NCBI GenBank assembly: GCA_029532625.1
Contig: JARFXM010000011.1
Coordinates: 1-64,000, forward strand
Source: Lomentospora prolificans
Lineage: Eukaryota > Ascomycota > Sordariomycetes > Microascales > Microascaceae
Direction of reading: 5' to 3'
Length of the DNA stretch: 64,000 bases
The translations under genes and the position numbers were made by a program. Below, one piece after another: positions 34,578 to 46,910 of the stretch. Position 1 is the stretch's first letter. Each line of letters starts with the position of its first letter. The notes below the pieces were generated by a model. That model was not told where the DNA came from, made no database searches, and saw only the letters and a program-made list of their open reading frames with translations.

Positions 34578-35191
34578 TGTCGGGGCTGATTGCTGTTGAA
34601 ATTGTCTTCTGTGGGTAATGGGCAAGATTTTCGTGGTCCTCTGGCCGAAGGTGACTCTGAATAACGAAAGTTGTGTGAGTTTGGGGCTTCGGACGCTCTG
34701 TAGCATTGTTTGAGGCATTCGGCCGTTAAGGGATCTTTGTGAAATGATGATTGCGAAATTCTCGGTTGCATCGGGGGTTCTGGCGAAATGTCTTTGTATC
34801 TGGCCCCTCCCTCGGTGAGCCGGGCAAAAATCGTCATCGAATACGGTCGTGAGCGAGAAACGCGTCGTCAATAGTCGTTTCGCTCGGCTGATTTGTCCGC
34901 ATCGGTCCCGAGCGGCCGCTCACTAGTTGATCATGGGCCCGATAATATAATATGTACCTTGGTACAATGGACATCCTAAAAGGCAACAGGTTACAAGCCA
35001 CACACTGTGGCTGATCCTGCCAATGCCACACAGTGTCGATTATTCGGATGAGGCTAAACCAGCGTGATGCTCGGCCAGTGCCACCTCCCAAAGATATTCA
35101 CCAATTATTAGATGACAGAGGCATGGGGAGTCGAGAAGGACTTTCTAATAATATTTACAACGAGTTCGAATTTCCAAGCTCAACTCATTTC
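34578..35191. other. Upstream of FAD monooxygenase
   Basis: Holds the possible N-terminal extension up to 34871. The remaining 320 bp, up to the cleavage-oxygenase stop, has no gene. Confidence 0.5.
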
Positions 35192-37054
35192 TCACGCCCA
35201 TCTGTTGCACTCGTAGTCGTAGCGAGGAGCAAAGTCTACCTCACCTCCATGCCCGTTCGAAGATCCATTTAATAATACCTTGGCAGCTGTTTTCCCATTC
35301 ACGTACCCCGACTTCTTCTGCCACGGCAACGGCTCCGTCGCCGGCCTTACAGGTCCGAGTTCCTTTTCCCGCTTCTCTCTCCAAGCATCAATTTCGTTCT
35401 GCTCTACAAAATTACCGTGGAGGCCAAGTCGAAGCTTGAACGGCAGGTGTATCACGGCCAAAGGCCCCTGAGAAATATTCCGAGCATCAAAGATGCACAC
35501 GTCGTTCCTGAGCTCGTCGAGGTGGTTAAGCAAGGCTATCAAGTAGCCATCTGCCTCATCTGTGCTGCCAGCTCGAGGGATGAACGCCGGCTCCTGAAAG
35601 GTGGCACACGGACCGGCCCAGAATGTCTCGGTTGTGGAGTTGTCCCAGGTGAAGTGGCCGAGGGTGTTGAATAAGCCACCTGCGGGCGATCCGCATTTCT
35701 GGAAATCGTATGGTTTTTCCCCGTCAATGACGGCCTGCCAATAGTGATTGTACTTCCTTGTCACAAACCGATCGTCTATGCGAGAAAATTCGCCCGAAAA
35801 GTCTGACCTCTCTTCGACCGGGTCCACCCAGGAGTTGGTTGGAGCCGTCGGATCAAAGACCCAGCGGGTCGTGCTGTTGAGCAACTTATTGCGTTTGGCC
35901 ACCGTACCAGCTGGCGTATCGACAGAAGGCCACCAGAAGAAGACATTGCCGTCCGCGATTGTTAGGTCAAACACGACCTTTCCATCGGGTGTTTCGTAGC
36001 AACTCACTGTATGACCTTGGAAAGCTGGAGAGAACGTTAGCAACTCCGCTCGAAATGACCACAGTGGGTACTCACCATTCTTAGAGCGGAACCAGCGGAT
36101 ATCATCTGGTTTACCTCCACGTCGGGGCGCGAGTCCATACCACTGGTCTTCGTTTGGATCCCAAGCCCAATGATTCTCTCCCTCTTTCAAGCGTTCGGGG
36201 TCGCACTTGAGAGGAGTCATGGGAAGGACTACCCAATTGTCGCTGATTCCGCAGTCGTGAATGATGCCACAGAAGGGGGCTTTGTACCAGCACTCTTCAG
36301 TCTTGGCACCGTCTGCGTTGATCGTGTATATGACGATATCCCTCGATCCGTCGTTGCCATCTCCACCCGCCTAACATTCTGTTAGTACCTCGGTGTCGGA
36401 CCTCAACTAGTGGTTGGGATAGACACGCACCTCGTACCCGTAGCAAATCATTTCACCCGTCTTGGGGTCAAATTTCGGATGTGCCGTCATAGTCGGGCTG
36501 AGTACCTGGCCTTCAAAATCGTATCGGCCGATGGTGTCTAGCGTTTCGGGGTCCATCGCATAGGCTGGGCCGTCTTCCTTGGTAGCGAGGAGCATGCCAC
36601 GCCAGAAGAAGATGTTGGTGTTTGCTGCTGTCCGAATTACTCCCTTTACCGCCTCATTGTCCGTGTATGGATTACGGTACTTTCCAAACAATGCCTTCTT
36701 GTGCTTGGTTTCATGGTTGTACCTATCTGTATGGACATATCGCTGCTTGAAGTGCGCTCGGCCGTTGTTGAGACGAATAGCTGTCACGTTACCATCTCCA
36801 TTAAAGTGAATGTCCGACTCGTATACGGGAGGGAATCGGTGATCTGGCTGTATACGGAAGAAAGTTCCGTCGATATCTGCGGGGATCTTCCCCGTCACCT
36901 CCAGGTCGTCGACAGCACCTTCGAGACGGGACGGCCGATTGAACCCTTGAAATACTTCGGTATTGGGGAACACCGATTCGGTATTTGCCTTGATCCCGTC
37001 AACATAATTGGGTTTTACTGACAAACTCTCTGCTAACTCAAAGATGTGTGCCAT
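35192..37054 (-). CDS. Carotenoid/lignostilbene cleavage oxygenase
   Basis: Non-heme iron dioxygenase that splits a C=C bond in carotenoids or stilbenes. Exons 36431-37054, 36076-36370 and 35192-36024 (introns of 60 and 51 bp) give 583 aa; an ATG at 37093 would add 13 residues. The second intron is certain because its removal creates the family's KNAFQGH. Putative iron-ligand regions: [33 protein letters not shown] and [10 protein letters not shown]. Other marks are [19 protein letters not shown] and [11 protein letters not shown]. It resembles fungal resveratrol/lignostilbene-cleaving enzymes (CAO-1 type) more than retinal-forming ones; the substrate is inference. It is flanked by flavin monooxygenases on the same strand, which suggests a catabolic series for phenolic compounds. 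Confidence 0.92.
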
Positions 37055-37862
37055 ATTTGCGTTGTGATATTTTACGATGTAGTGTGAACCCAAGGAAGGC
37101 GAGACTGTCGCATTGGTAATATCCTAAAATATCGACACTCCACGACACGGGGTGTGACTATTTCTTATGAGAAATACTGAACCTAGCCCTCTTGATAGCC
37201 TGCCTATGCTTTGGGGCAGTCCCCGTTTCGGGGACGAGTCTAGGTATCTCGGCTGGACCAGACCGATAGAGTGGGCGGGGATTTGTGGGTCCGCGACCGT
37301 CCGGGTATAACAAGCCGAAGAGGGTGGGCAATGCACTCGGAGAAATGGAATCTCGAAGTCTCTACGACGGACTAGGCAAGTGGGCAAGGGGGGGGAATTG
37401 GATCAATTAGACAGTGGCATCTGCCCGTGATCGTCCCTTGCCGAACGACGAGTTACTCCGGTAAATCTTCTCTTTACGCGGCATACATCACCTTGTGAAG
37501 ATGAGATTTGACGTCCATAGGGTGGTAGATAGTTCAGTTCCATTCCTGCTTTTGTTTGAGACCGTCTGCAAATTGAACTAGGAACGAGATACGGATAGGT
37601 ATAATACCATAATACCCATCTTCTACAACAATTGCCTTGTCATGCACATCTTCGCTCCGCATCGCCTCGATATCCAAGTCCATTTATTTCACAGTTCAAC
37701 AAGCCCATAACAATGGGATGGAAAACTATGCCAGCGAAATTTATACTCTCGTGATGCAATTTCTCGGATATGGCTTTAACGCGCAATGTATTAGTGTGAC
37801 TGCTGCGCTTAGATATTCATATGCAGCTATCTTGAATAATAGTGTCTGTCATCCCGCCAAAC
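37055..37862. other. Intergenic between cleavage oxygenase and BVMO
   Basis: Promoter side of the oxygenase and 3' flank of the Baeyer-Villiger gene. It contains the GC-rich palindrome at 37219-37235. No coding frame is supported. Confidence 0.5.
37219..37235. promoter_or_regulatory. Perfect palindrome GTCCCCG-TTT-CGGGGAC
   Basis: Seven-base arms with a 3-base centre, 165 bp upstream of the cleavage-oxygenase start. It contains CCG-N3-CGG, an everted pair of the triplets bound by Zn2Cys6 dimers. Similar boxes lie upstream of the regulator, BVMO and hydroxylase genes. Confidence 0.4.
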
Positions 37863-39879
37863 TTAGCTCCTAATATACCACCCGAGGTCTTCTTTCTTAA
37901 TGTCTCGCAACGAGAGGCCTTTACCCAGATATGCAAATCGGTTCGATGTAGAATACGTAAACTCAAAGTCCTGGAGGCGAGGATTCTTAACCGACTCCAG
38001 AAAATGGTTCACCGATCCCGGCCACGGTCCGACAATCCTACCATCCGAAGTACCACCCTTGTACCTGATTTCAGTTAGCATAGATTGCCTTCCTTTGGCG
38101 GCCTGAAAGTGAGAAAGGAGGACATACCAGCTGTTGCAATTGCCCGAGAACGTCAACAGCTCCATGACGGCATCCTTATGATCGTTGAAATCTTTATTCG
38201 CCTCTTGGCTGACAACGACGGACTTGACACCTTGTCGCTGGATCTTTTCCATGAAGCAGAGCGCAAACTCTAGTTGCGCCTCAATCGACGGCATGAGGGA
38301 GCCGTTGGATATGGGGGTATTGGGCCCAACAACCACTTCAACTATATTAGCAAGGATTCTATAATGACCTGGTGTTGCATCCGAGACTCACTGAAATAGT
38401 TGGGCATATCGGGAACTGCGCAGGTAAAGTACGCCTCTGCTCCGGTAACAGTCCACCTCTTGGCAAGATCCACGCCGTTTCGTCCAAGCAACTGGAAGGC
38501 CGGAACATATGATGTGTCATACCCGGTAGCTGCGATGATGACGTCGACGTCGTATGCTTTGCCGTCGCTAGTGACGACGCCTTCAGCCGTCACCTTTTGG
38601 ATGGCTGTTCTAACAATCTCAACGTTGTCTTCTTGGAGAGCCTCAAGGTATCCCTCACCGGGTGTAACACTGGCATGGTTATTAGTAAAGGGGTGGAATG
38701 CCGATAAAGGCGTGGTGAATAACCAGAAACGTACCGCCTGCATCCCACGTCGAAATCGGGAATTAGTTTCTCCCTCAGAGCTGGGTCCATCTTTGCCAGC
38801 TTCTCGCGCATACTTTGCTCAATAATCTCTCGCGACAACTTCTGCGCTGGTGATCCCTTGTAGAAATTGGGGAATCTCGAGTTCAACTCGTGGTCGACTT
38901 CGCGGCGATACTGCTTCAGGTACTCCGGGTCGTTGCGGAATTTCTCCTTTTGCTCTTCCGTGTACACGGTTCCACGTCCTGCAGGGGCAAGTCGTCCGAC
39001 GAATTGCGGTGCAACCCACGTCGGCGACCGGGCAAAGGTAACAAGAGACTTGACAACTGCGATGGGTGTTTGTTAGCATGTGTGACATGTAATTTGGCCA
39101 ACCAGATGTCACACGTACTGGGTTGAATTGTAGGAACTACTTGGATGGCAGAAGAGCCAGCCCCAATAACAGCCACGCGTTTTCCAGTAAGGTCCAATTC
39201 TTGCGGGTATTGGCCGGTATGCACCAGTGTTCCCTTGAAAGAATGGAGTCCTTCAATGTCAGGCCACTTCCATCGGCTATCGGAGTATGGTTGTCAGCCT
39301 TTGATGCGAATCGTGGGGAACGAGAGGGTAATATCACCTACTTGAGCACTCCGGCGCAGTTGATCACCACCTCGGCCGAGTCCACCACGATCTCCCCCGT
39401 AGAGGAATTTTCAACTTTTACAGTCCATTTGCCATCCGTTTCGTTCCATTCAGCCGCAACTACCTTGTGGCTGAACTTTGCATGCTCGTACACACCGTAA
39501 TCTCTTGCCCTCGCGCGATAGAAATCCCAGATCTCTTCTGCCCCAGCGTAGCTAAAATGAATATTAGCTAGGTGTCGAAATAATAACCCTCAAACAACGT
39601 TACTTACACCTTGGACCATTCGGGGTTGCCCACCCAAGGGTAGCTGTACGAGTGTGCGGGAATGTCACATGAGCAGCCGGGGTATCTAGATTCGAACCAT
39701 GTACCGCCCACGTCCGCGTTCTTTTCGTATATAACATACTCCACTTCCTCGAGGAACTGGGCCTTGTACGCAAAAGCAATCCCTGAGATTCCAGCACCAA
39801 TCACAATGACCCTGATTGGCTTGGGCTTATGGATGTGCTGGTCAAGGACCGCATAGTTGGTAGAATTTTGCGAACCCAT
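37863..39879 (-). CDS. Baeyer-Villiger-type flavin monooxygenase
   Basis: FAD- and NADPH-dependent monooxygenase that would insert oxygen next to a ketone. Seven exons: 39608-39879, 39342-39551, 39119-39276, 38735-39056, 38392-38669, 38128-38341 and 37863-38064 (1656 nt, 551 aa); six short introns of 50-65 bp, all phases consistent. Motifs: IRVIVIGAGISGIAFA (FAD fold), DVGGTWFESRYPGC with the downstream YSYP, a BVMO-fingerprint-like RWKWPDIEGLHSFKGTLVH, the NADPH fold VAVIGAGSSAIQVVP, and GCRRVTPGEGYLEAL, IIAATGYDTSY near the end. An ATG at 39939 would add 20 residues. It fits fungal BVMOs near cyclohexanone- or sterigmatocystin-pathway StcW-type enzymes. The substrate is not evident. Confidence 0.92.
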
Positions 39880-41047
39880 TTCGGTAAACTTGGATGTTTC
39901 ACTAGGTAGTGTGCTGTTCGATGATATTAGCTGATACATGACCTAACAGTGAGGCTGCGAGCATAATGTTCTTTAAGGCGAGCTCAGATCTGTTCTTCGC
40001 TCACTGCACATACCCCCAACGGATCTTTGCAGCCGATCCGTCTTCTCCAAGTCATCCCCGCTTGATGAGCAGTCCACATCGCTTTCCCCCGCAACACACG
40101 GCTGTCCTAACGTCTTACCAGCTTACCGGTAGCACCCCGTCACTCTAGACGATTGGCATGCATGCAGGGTATCCGGAGCCACATTAGTTTCCGGGACGTC
40201 CCCGGATGTTACTTCGGCAGCGGTGATACGGGTCGTAACTATCGGTTATAAAACAGAAACAGTCGTTCCAGTCTGCCTAGGTCACGTAAATTCACTGCAA
40301 ATGCTTTGTGGGGATCTTAGAAACGGAGATATCTTGCTGTGTGGAGAGATCCTCAACCCCGCTAACTATGATCGGCCTAGCGCCTCTTTTTCCCTGGCGA
40401 ACTCGGGGACAGGCATCCGATGGGCGAGAAACTGCCTTCTCTGCTGTTACACTATGTACGCTGGCCGAGAAACAAATGTTCGACGGCAGGTTGTTGCAGG
40501 GATGTTTTGTTTTCAATGAGAATTTCCAGTGATACTTTTGACCTAGTCGCCCTGGTTCCTCTTCGGGCTGGCTATTTACCGTCATTCCTGGAACGTTACC
40601 GTATTTGTGAGGACTCGAAGAGCGTAACCTCCCACATCAAACTTGTCGCGTTGCTTGAGCTCGCATTGCAGATTCTGGCACTCTCCCACATTTGCTGGTA
40701 TCCCCGATAAAATCGTTCTCCCGGTTGGAATGGCAATACCTTTTCGTAAAACGCTAAGCAGCTCCTCCACTGGGAAAATAATCAAAGTGACTCTTTTGGG
40801 CTACATGTCCTTCAACTTTGGCAGCAATAAGTCTAGCCAATCGGCCCCAATTTGCCAACATGCTCACCGTCCAGAGATTCTAACTAATATCCGAAACTCC
40901 CCGTATATCACTAAAAGAGAAACGCTGGAAACACCTGTGAAATGTGGTTATACTTGACGATATTTTTGTATTGGCGAAACTATCTCACACCAGTATCACT
41001 TGCGTATTCACCAACACCCTTCCCCCGTTCTATTCAGCCCATTTACC
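39880..41047. other. Intergenic, BVMO promoter side
   Basis: Short frames on both strands (40223-40519, 40292-40585, 40643-40957) carry no motif. Contains the GC palindrome at 40191-40205. Confidence 0.45.
40191..40205. promoter_or_regulatory. Near-palindrome CCGGGACGTCCCCGG
   Basis: Lies about 310 bp upstream of the BVMO start. It shares the half-site GTCCCCG with the box upstream of the cleavage oxygenase. The regulatory role is inference. Confidence 0.3.
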
Positions 41048-41690
41048 ATGCATTTCGTCGGTTCGGGGCGCATCCCAGCCGTCACGGATTCTCCTGACAA
41101 GATTCAACTGGCCCGCCTCAGTCACGTCTACGTCGCTCACCCCAATCTCGTTGAATTCCACCGGTTTGCCAATGACTTTGGATTCATAGGGCAAGCTAGA
41201 GACAAGGATACTATCTACTAAATGACTCTAGGTCAATTTTTGTGATTTAAACTTGGTCCGGCAATGGTCCACAAATTGGGACACTACGGCTACGTGGCTG
41301 TCATGTTTGATGAGGATGTCGAATTTTACACACGATTCTCTAACTTCGTACGGTGTGACGTTTCGTAAAAGAGGACATGGACGGACGCGAGGTCGACGCG
41401 CTGACATTTATTTATGCATCTCGCCCAGGGCCAGGAATATTATAGCGACTATCACACTTTTTTCTGTCCCGCGCACCCACCGGCTTCAAAGACACTCACC
41501 GAATTCGACACCGTTCTTTTGAAGTTGGACTTTGACACGCAACTTCTGGGCCACAAGTATCTGTTGAGCAAGTCATACACGCCAATTTAGGGCGTTGGTC
41601 GACATGTCTACGGAGATTAGATCTTTGAGTACGGGAAGGGAAGGATCCGAGTGGATTTGCTATTGAACAATATGCAGACGGAGACCTGGT
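41048..41690 (+). pseudogene. Glyoxalase-fold/extradiol-dioxygenase-like gene, broken
   Basis: From the ATG at 41048 the frame reads DKIQLARLSHVYVAHPNLVE, the start of a two-domain vicinal-oxygen-chelate protein (fungal 2,3-dihydroxybiphenyl dioxygenase-like or glyoxalase family), and stops at 41219. Downstream, in other frames, are LGHYGYVAVMFDEDVEFYT, a segment resembling SDVL and DGREVDALTFIYAS, then SFEV, DFDTQLLGHKYLL and GVGRHVYGD, the ordered landmarks of the second domain with its metal histidine and glutamate region. At least two frameshifts and two stops separate them, and the middle of domain one is lost. It lies between the BVMO and the aromatic hydroxylase, where a ring-cleaving enzyme would make pathway sense. 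Confidence 0.7.
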
Positions 41691-42183
41691 TATTTGTGGT
41701 AACTAAACAGGGAGGGAAAAGAGCGATGGGCTGGCATCCATATATAGCTGGGGCCCTGCAAGGCCGGAGGGCGGTGTCGCGTATATGTTAACGTTCGCGT
41801 ATGAGGTTAATGTATGACGGGATTTCCTTATTTTCTTGCAATTACGTGTCTAGTGGCCATATAAATTACTTTCGAATTTTCTCCCGTCGTATTATAAGAA
41901 CTCGTGAGGCGGAAATATGAAGTAGTGGGGTTGCAGCAGGGGTACCATCTTGAACATTCGTTGGCGTTCGGGTGTTTGACCGCTGTGTTCTCCAGACGGG
42001 CATCAACGTTCTGAAAGATCGCGGTACTCATGGACTAATGGGAGACGAGGAAAAAGGCCTCATCCCGAAGTAATAGGGGCACATATCCTGGTTTGGTATA
42101 TTATCCGACGAAGCATCACAAGCGCCTGCAGGGACACTCCAGCACAGGTAGCTCGGATATAACGAGCCGGTATCCACTTCACG

Positions 42184-42199
42184 CCGGGGTCGCTCCCGG
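42184..42199. promoter_or_regulatory. GC-rich inverted box CGGGGTCGCTCCCGGG
   Basis: Lies ~150 bp upstream of the hydroxylase ATG; an inverted CGG/CCG arrangement of the type Zn2Cys6 regulators bind. Possible operator, unproven. Confidence 0.3.
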
Positions 42200-42251
42200 G
42201 ATCGTTCCGCGCCATCTGGATTGTATCGACAACCCACATACCCCTTTGCAC

Positions 42252-42260
42252 TTTATAAGG
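42252..42260 (+). promoter_or_regulatory. TATA box of the FAD hydroxylase gene
   Basis: TTTATAAGG, about 90 bp before the ATG at 42349; a normal distance for a fungal promoter with a short leader. Confidence 0.5.
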
Positions 42261-42348
42261 GAGTAAATAACGGAGGAGGAGTGTCTTTAGTCTTCAAACA
42301 ACGAGTCTAGCTATCTCCTGCGCCCGATCTCACCTGTACAATCGACTA

Positions 42349-44546
42349 ATGGAGGAAACGACAGTTGTCATCGTAGGCGCGGGCCCTAGCGGCCTCGCTC
42401 TTGGAGCTTTGCTAGGGCGCATGAATGTCAAGGTAAGGTCCCAAGTATATCCAAGAGCGGTGGCTAAAAAGACCGTTGCTGATCCACTTTAGGTGATAAT
42501 CCTTGAGAAAGACACCGAAGTCTGTGAGGACCCGCGAGGCATTGTAGTAAATGGAGATGCCGTCCGAATTTCTTACCAGATTGGCATTGGCGAAGGCTTG
42601 ACGAAGAGGATAGGAAAAGGTAAACTTGTTGGCCGCTAGTTCTTCTAGCCCGTTTGGAAACTGACTGCGGGTTTCTAGACATCGGTATTCTCAACTTTCA
42701 TCGGGGAAATTTCAGGGTTGCTCCATTCATGACCTTCGATATAACCGTCGATTGGGCGCAACAGTCGGTATCGAATAATGTGACTCAGTTTCAGCCTAAC
42801 TACGGTGAGTATTAGTACCGCAGCGCTTTTAACGGCTACGACGAGTATTCTAAGGCTAGTGAATAGAACGAGAGATCCGGGCTCTTCTGAAAGAATTCCC
42901 TACTTGCGAACTTCGCACGGGCTGCGAGGTCGTGGCGAGAGAAGAGAGGGACGACCATTCCATCATTGAATATCTCGACCGAAAGGGGTCTAGGCGACAG
43001 ATTAGTACGACTTGGCTTATCGGTGCCGATGGAAAGAGGGGAGTCGTGAGAAAGAAGTTCTTGGAGCCTGAAGGGATCAAACAAATTGACAGTGACTGGA
43101 AATACGTGGGTACCTGGGTCGCTGCAAATTTAAAAATTACAACACCTACGCCTAAATCACACCCAGACTTCCCGCTCTGGAATCTTGGCTATACGCCCGA
43201 TCAAGTCCATGATGCCTTTTGGCCAAGTGGGTTCCAGTAAGTATGATGCCGTCCAAAGTTTCGAGTACTAGGGCTTAAGATATACTGCAGCTTTTGCAAC
43301 GACTCGGCGAGGCCATCGGTAAGCGGTAGGTTCGGTCCACCTGGTTCCGGCTACTGGAGGTATGTCAACGTTAGACTCTTAATGATGGAGTCATCGCTAA
43401 CCATACTGTTAAGGCATGAATACTCTGTCGAACCCGGCGATAACCTTGACGACGTTCATGGGCATTTCTGGAGTCTCTTTGCACCCTGGATGGTTATCCC
43501 CGGGTCCAAATTCTCAAGGGCCCTCAGGAAGGTCTCGGTCGAATTTCCCAGGGACTGTATCGAAGTCGTTCGGTGTAGGCCCTTCACGTAAGTCTCAGCT
43601 GAAACCTGATTCCAAAGTCCACCAATATCCACTCACACGCAGTATTACTAGGTTCGCGACGAAAATTGTCAATCAATGGTTCTCCGGTAGAACAATGCTA
43701 ATTGGCGACGCTGCTCATGTCTTTCCTCCTTTTGGCGGGCAGGGTATCGCAACCGGTATCAGAGACGCGCAAGGCCTCGGCTGGCGCTTGGCCATGATGT
43801 CCAGGATGAGGCTGTCGGCAAAGGTGCAACAAAGGATACTAACTGGATGGAGCCAGGAGCGTCGGCATGGCTGGCAAGCGGCAATGAGGGCTACGAAACT
43901 GAACGGCAGCATTGTTAATCAGCGATCCGTCGTGGGTGGACTGATATATAGGACACTTATGCGCTTGTTGTGGTGGCTCCCCGGTATTGCGCACTACAGG
44001 ACCAATATGGCGTTCAAGGACAAATTGGTCTTTAACCATGAGAGCTGTCCAGACGGATTGTTCTTGGGAGGTGCTCACGGAGGGCGGAAGATTGCCCAGG
44101 TGTGGGTCCGGCAGCCCGGCGAGGCGCCGATACTCTCGGACGCCGCATTCATGCGTGACTTGTCTCACTTTTCGTTACTGGTCCTGGTACGTAATAGTGA
44201 TGATGTCGACCCTGCCGAGCTGATGGAGCTACTGGTGGAGGCCGATTTGCCGGACAACATTCTCACCATGGATGACGTGACCTACTACCATATCAACCCT
44301 CACCCTCAAGGACTCACCACCAGTACAAAGCTTGGAGGAGAGATCTACCATCCATGTACGGCAGAAGAATTGGTAGAAGAAGGCATCAACCCTATTCGAG
44401 GTTACAGCCATACCGCAGTTGAGGATCGGTTACCGCGCTCAGTGAGATTCGTGCTCCTGCGTCCGGATTTCTTTATTCACTCTGCTGCCTTGAATACCAC
44501 CCAACTATCTAGGAATCTCCGCGAAGTCAGAGACTACTTCCAGTGA
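42349..44546 (+). CDS. FAD-binding aromatic hydroxylase, MhpA-like
   Basis: Group A flavoprotein monooxygenase of the FAD_binding_3 family (like bacterial 3-(3-hydroxyphenyl)propionate hydroxylase). Seven exons: 42349-42432, 42493-42619, 42679-42804, 42867-43236, 43291-43359, 43414-43587 and 43643-44546 (1854 nt, 617 aa), all phases closing. Motifs: VVIVGAGPSGLALGALL (FAD fold), WLIGADGKRGVVRKKF (DG motif), and MLIGDAAHVFPPFGGQGIAT (GD motif, very well kept). The C-terminal ~170 residues form a thioredoxin-like domain without catalytic cysteines, as in phenol hydroxylase/MhpA relatives. The product would be a hydroxylated phenolic, a natural substrate for the ring-cleavage enzyme whose broken gene is 660 bp upstream. 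Confidence 0.93.
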
Positions 44547-44738
44547 AAGTTTCCCCTCTACAATCAGGTCTCCTGTGGGTAGCGATGACCTCGAGCCTTG
44601 GGAAAGCCTTTTGGGGAATACCGACGGGATTCAGGGCAAGAGCGTAATGTTCCATGCAGAGCATATAATGGTCTCACTTAAAGCTTCTTGGTGGCAAAAT
44701 TCAAAATATATCACATTTGAGGACCCTCATTTCTATAA

Positions 44739-46910
44739 TTACATCTGATTCATACTATCAGCGTTATCGAAAATGAATTGTGACCCCGAGAAGGAGGCGT
44801 CGGTGAAGATTTCCATCAAGCCGGAGCTAGGCCCCAGGTCGAGTGTCTCAAATACGTCAAATTGCGGGCCATCAAACGTCCTAAGATTTAGACTGTTAGC
44901 GTATGTCTGAGGATCGACGCGTTACGGCAAGCCTTACAGATCTGGAAAATCTAAGAAGGCGGCAATGTCATTTGCAGCACCTATGTGAGGCGCAACCCCC
45001 GTTGTACGCGAGTCAAGAGACTCGGCGTGTCGCAAAAGAGGCGCGGGCTGTAGTGTCCCGGGTTGCAAGAATCCACTCTCCTGGACGGTTTCCTCTACCT
45101 CAGGTGACAGCCTTTCGCACCAGCCGGTCTTTTCCATGCTGCGAAAGACTTGGATACAGAACTGGAGCATGGACTGGCGCTCTGCGCCGCCAACGAGTTG
45201 TAGTGCCATGATCAAGATGCCGATGATTTCTCCGATGCAGTGGCTGTCAAATAGGACCAGGCTTGAAAGAGTCTGATCTTCATGCATACGCTTCAGTATA
45301 TTCACCGCAGCTTCTGCGGCCTCGATACAGGTATTGCTCATCTGCTCGTACACGGCTTTCTTCGCCGCAATCATCCCATCGGTCGATTTGGCCACCATGA
45401 ACAGGAGGAACGGGCGAGTCAGCCAAACCGTTGTTGCCCAGAACCGTAGATGGAGGATTGACACTGCGCGCCGGTGTTGAGGATGAAGTGATGAGTCCCA
45501 CCGGAAATGGTTGGGGATCTTGGCATGCCATCGCCGAAGGGACGCTAGAGACCGGGTTACACGACTGATTGGTAGTCGGCCGCCAACATGTGCGGGCTCA
45601 AGAAAGCATTCGTGACTTATGGTCTTTATCATGCGGGTCAGGCTAACAAGAAGCACTTGGTAGCCCAATGGAGTGTTTGGCCCTGGGCTAAGAATCTACG
45701 GCTGTTAGCGTAGGACCTTTGAGGCGCTGGGCTTTTAATATCCGGAGGCTTACCTGTTCAGTTGCTGCCGGCGTGCTCATGAAGACAGAATCATCGATAA
45801 CGGAACATGGATAGCCAAACCGACTTGCCATTTCCCAATCGAGGATGTATATAGTCCACCATAACCGTCGGCTCCGCTCCCGTTCAAGTGAGCCTTTGCT
45901 TCGCAAGAAAACATCGCGGTGGACCCCAAGTGAGTAGCCGATTCTTACCGCCGTACCAAGATGCAAATACGCCGTTATACTGTAACACATGGCATGGGTT
46001 GCCAAGCCCTAATAATAGTCGAAGAGTAAGCCGCGATGTTCCAAGATGTTTTCGCAATCACATACCAATATCCCAAACGCTTTCACACTATCCAGGTCGG
46101 CCTCCTCAGCTGCTGCAGCTGATAGCTCTCTCGCCATAGCTAAATATTCAGGGGCCGTCTTGGCATTTTCTGGCCCATCACTGGCTCCTCTATCACTCGG
46201 CCGCATGCTTCCGATGGTAAATATGGAGTACAAGGCGCACAACCACGATGATGTAGCCGAGACACCTCGGTCCTCCAATGTCTGGTCTAGTCGCGCATAA
46301 AACTGCTCGGACGAGTAAAACCAGTATATGCAATGTATCTGGTCAAAGAAGCGTGCCACATACTGCATGCATAGTTGGCGAGGGGGGAGGTAAACTCCTG
46401 TGCGTCGACTTGAGCCGCTGTCTGGCGTCGTCGGTGGAAGCGGGCCGATATTGAGGGGCGTGATGATCTTGGGATCCGGGCGTGGTGATGATCCCCGTGC
46501 ATCTCTTGCTGCGCGTATGGCATTGAACCATCTAATGGAAGAGTTGGCGCCCACGTAGCCTATGGGACGAAGTTAGTCCATGCAATGTAAGTCACGAGTG
46601 TGTCATCCACTACTGCGGGTGGGAAATAGAGGTGGACACGGACGATATTTTCCCATGGAGTCCAACAGCAGACACCCTTGTTCCTCTTGTAAAACCGGGT
46701 GCTCGTCAGGCTCCATTGTATCATGGATGCCATCGGTCGGGGCCGGGGCCACTGTCTCTTCATCTTCGACTTGCGGCTCGACAATTGTGGCCGAAGCAGT
46801 TGAGACGGTGCTTGGTGCTCTGTCTAGCTTTTGGAGGAGTTCTTGAATTTTCTCTACAGTAAGCTCTGGGAGCTCGTCTTCAGGCACAAAGCGGCGCAGC
46901 AGCTTGATAG
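44739..46910 (-). pseudogene. Zn2Cys6 regulator, 3' part, severed by transposon
   Basis: Carboxy-terminal ~640 residues of a fungal transcription factor. Exons: 46644-46910, 46066-46559, 45754-46008, 44938-45695 and 44739-44880, with introns of 57-84 bp. The fungal_trans region is clear: RFFDQIHCIYWFYSSEQFY, HLGTAVRIGYSLGVHRD and RRLWWTIYILDWEMASRFG (a signature of the middle homology region). The first exon piece begins exactly at the transposon target copy GCTTGATAG and resumes the frame of 59600-59707. No stop or frameshift is present in any exon, so the coding sequence was undamaged before insertion. As it stands, the part lacks a DNA-binding domain and a start. Confidence 0.9.
46902..46910. 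repeat. 9-bp target-site duplication, left copy (GCTTGATAG)
   Basis: Identical to 59591-59599; abuts the left terminal inverted repeat. Nine-base duplications are typical of Mutator-like elements. Confidence 0.9.
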
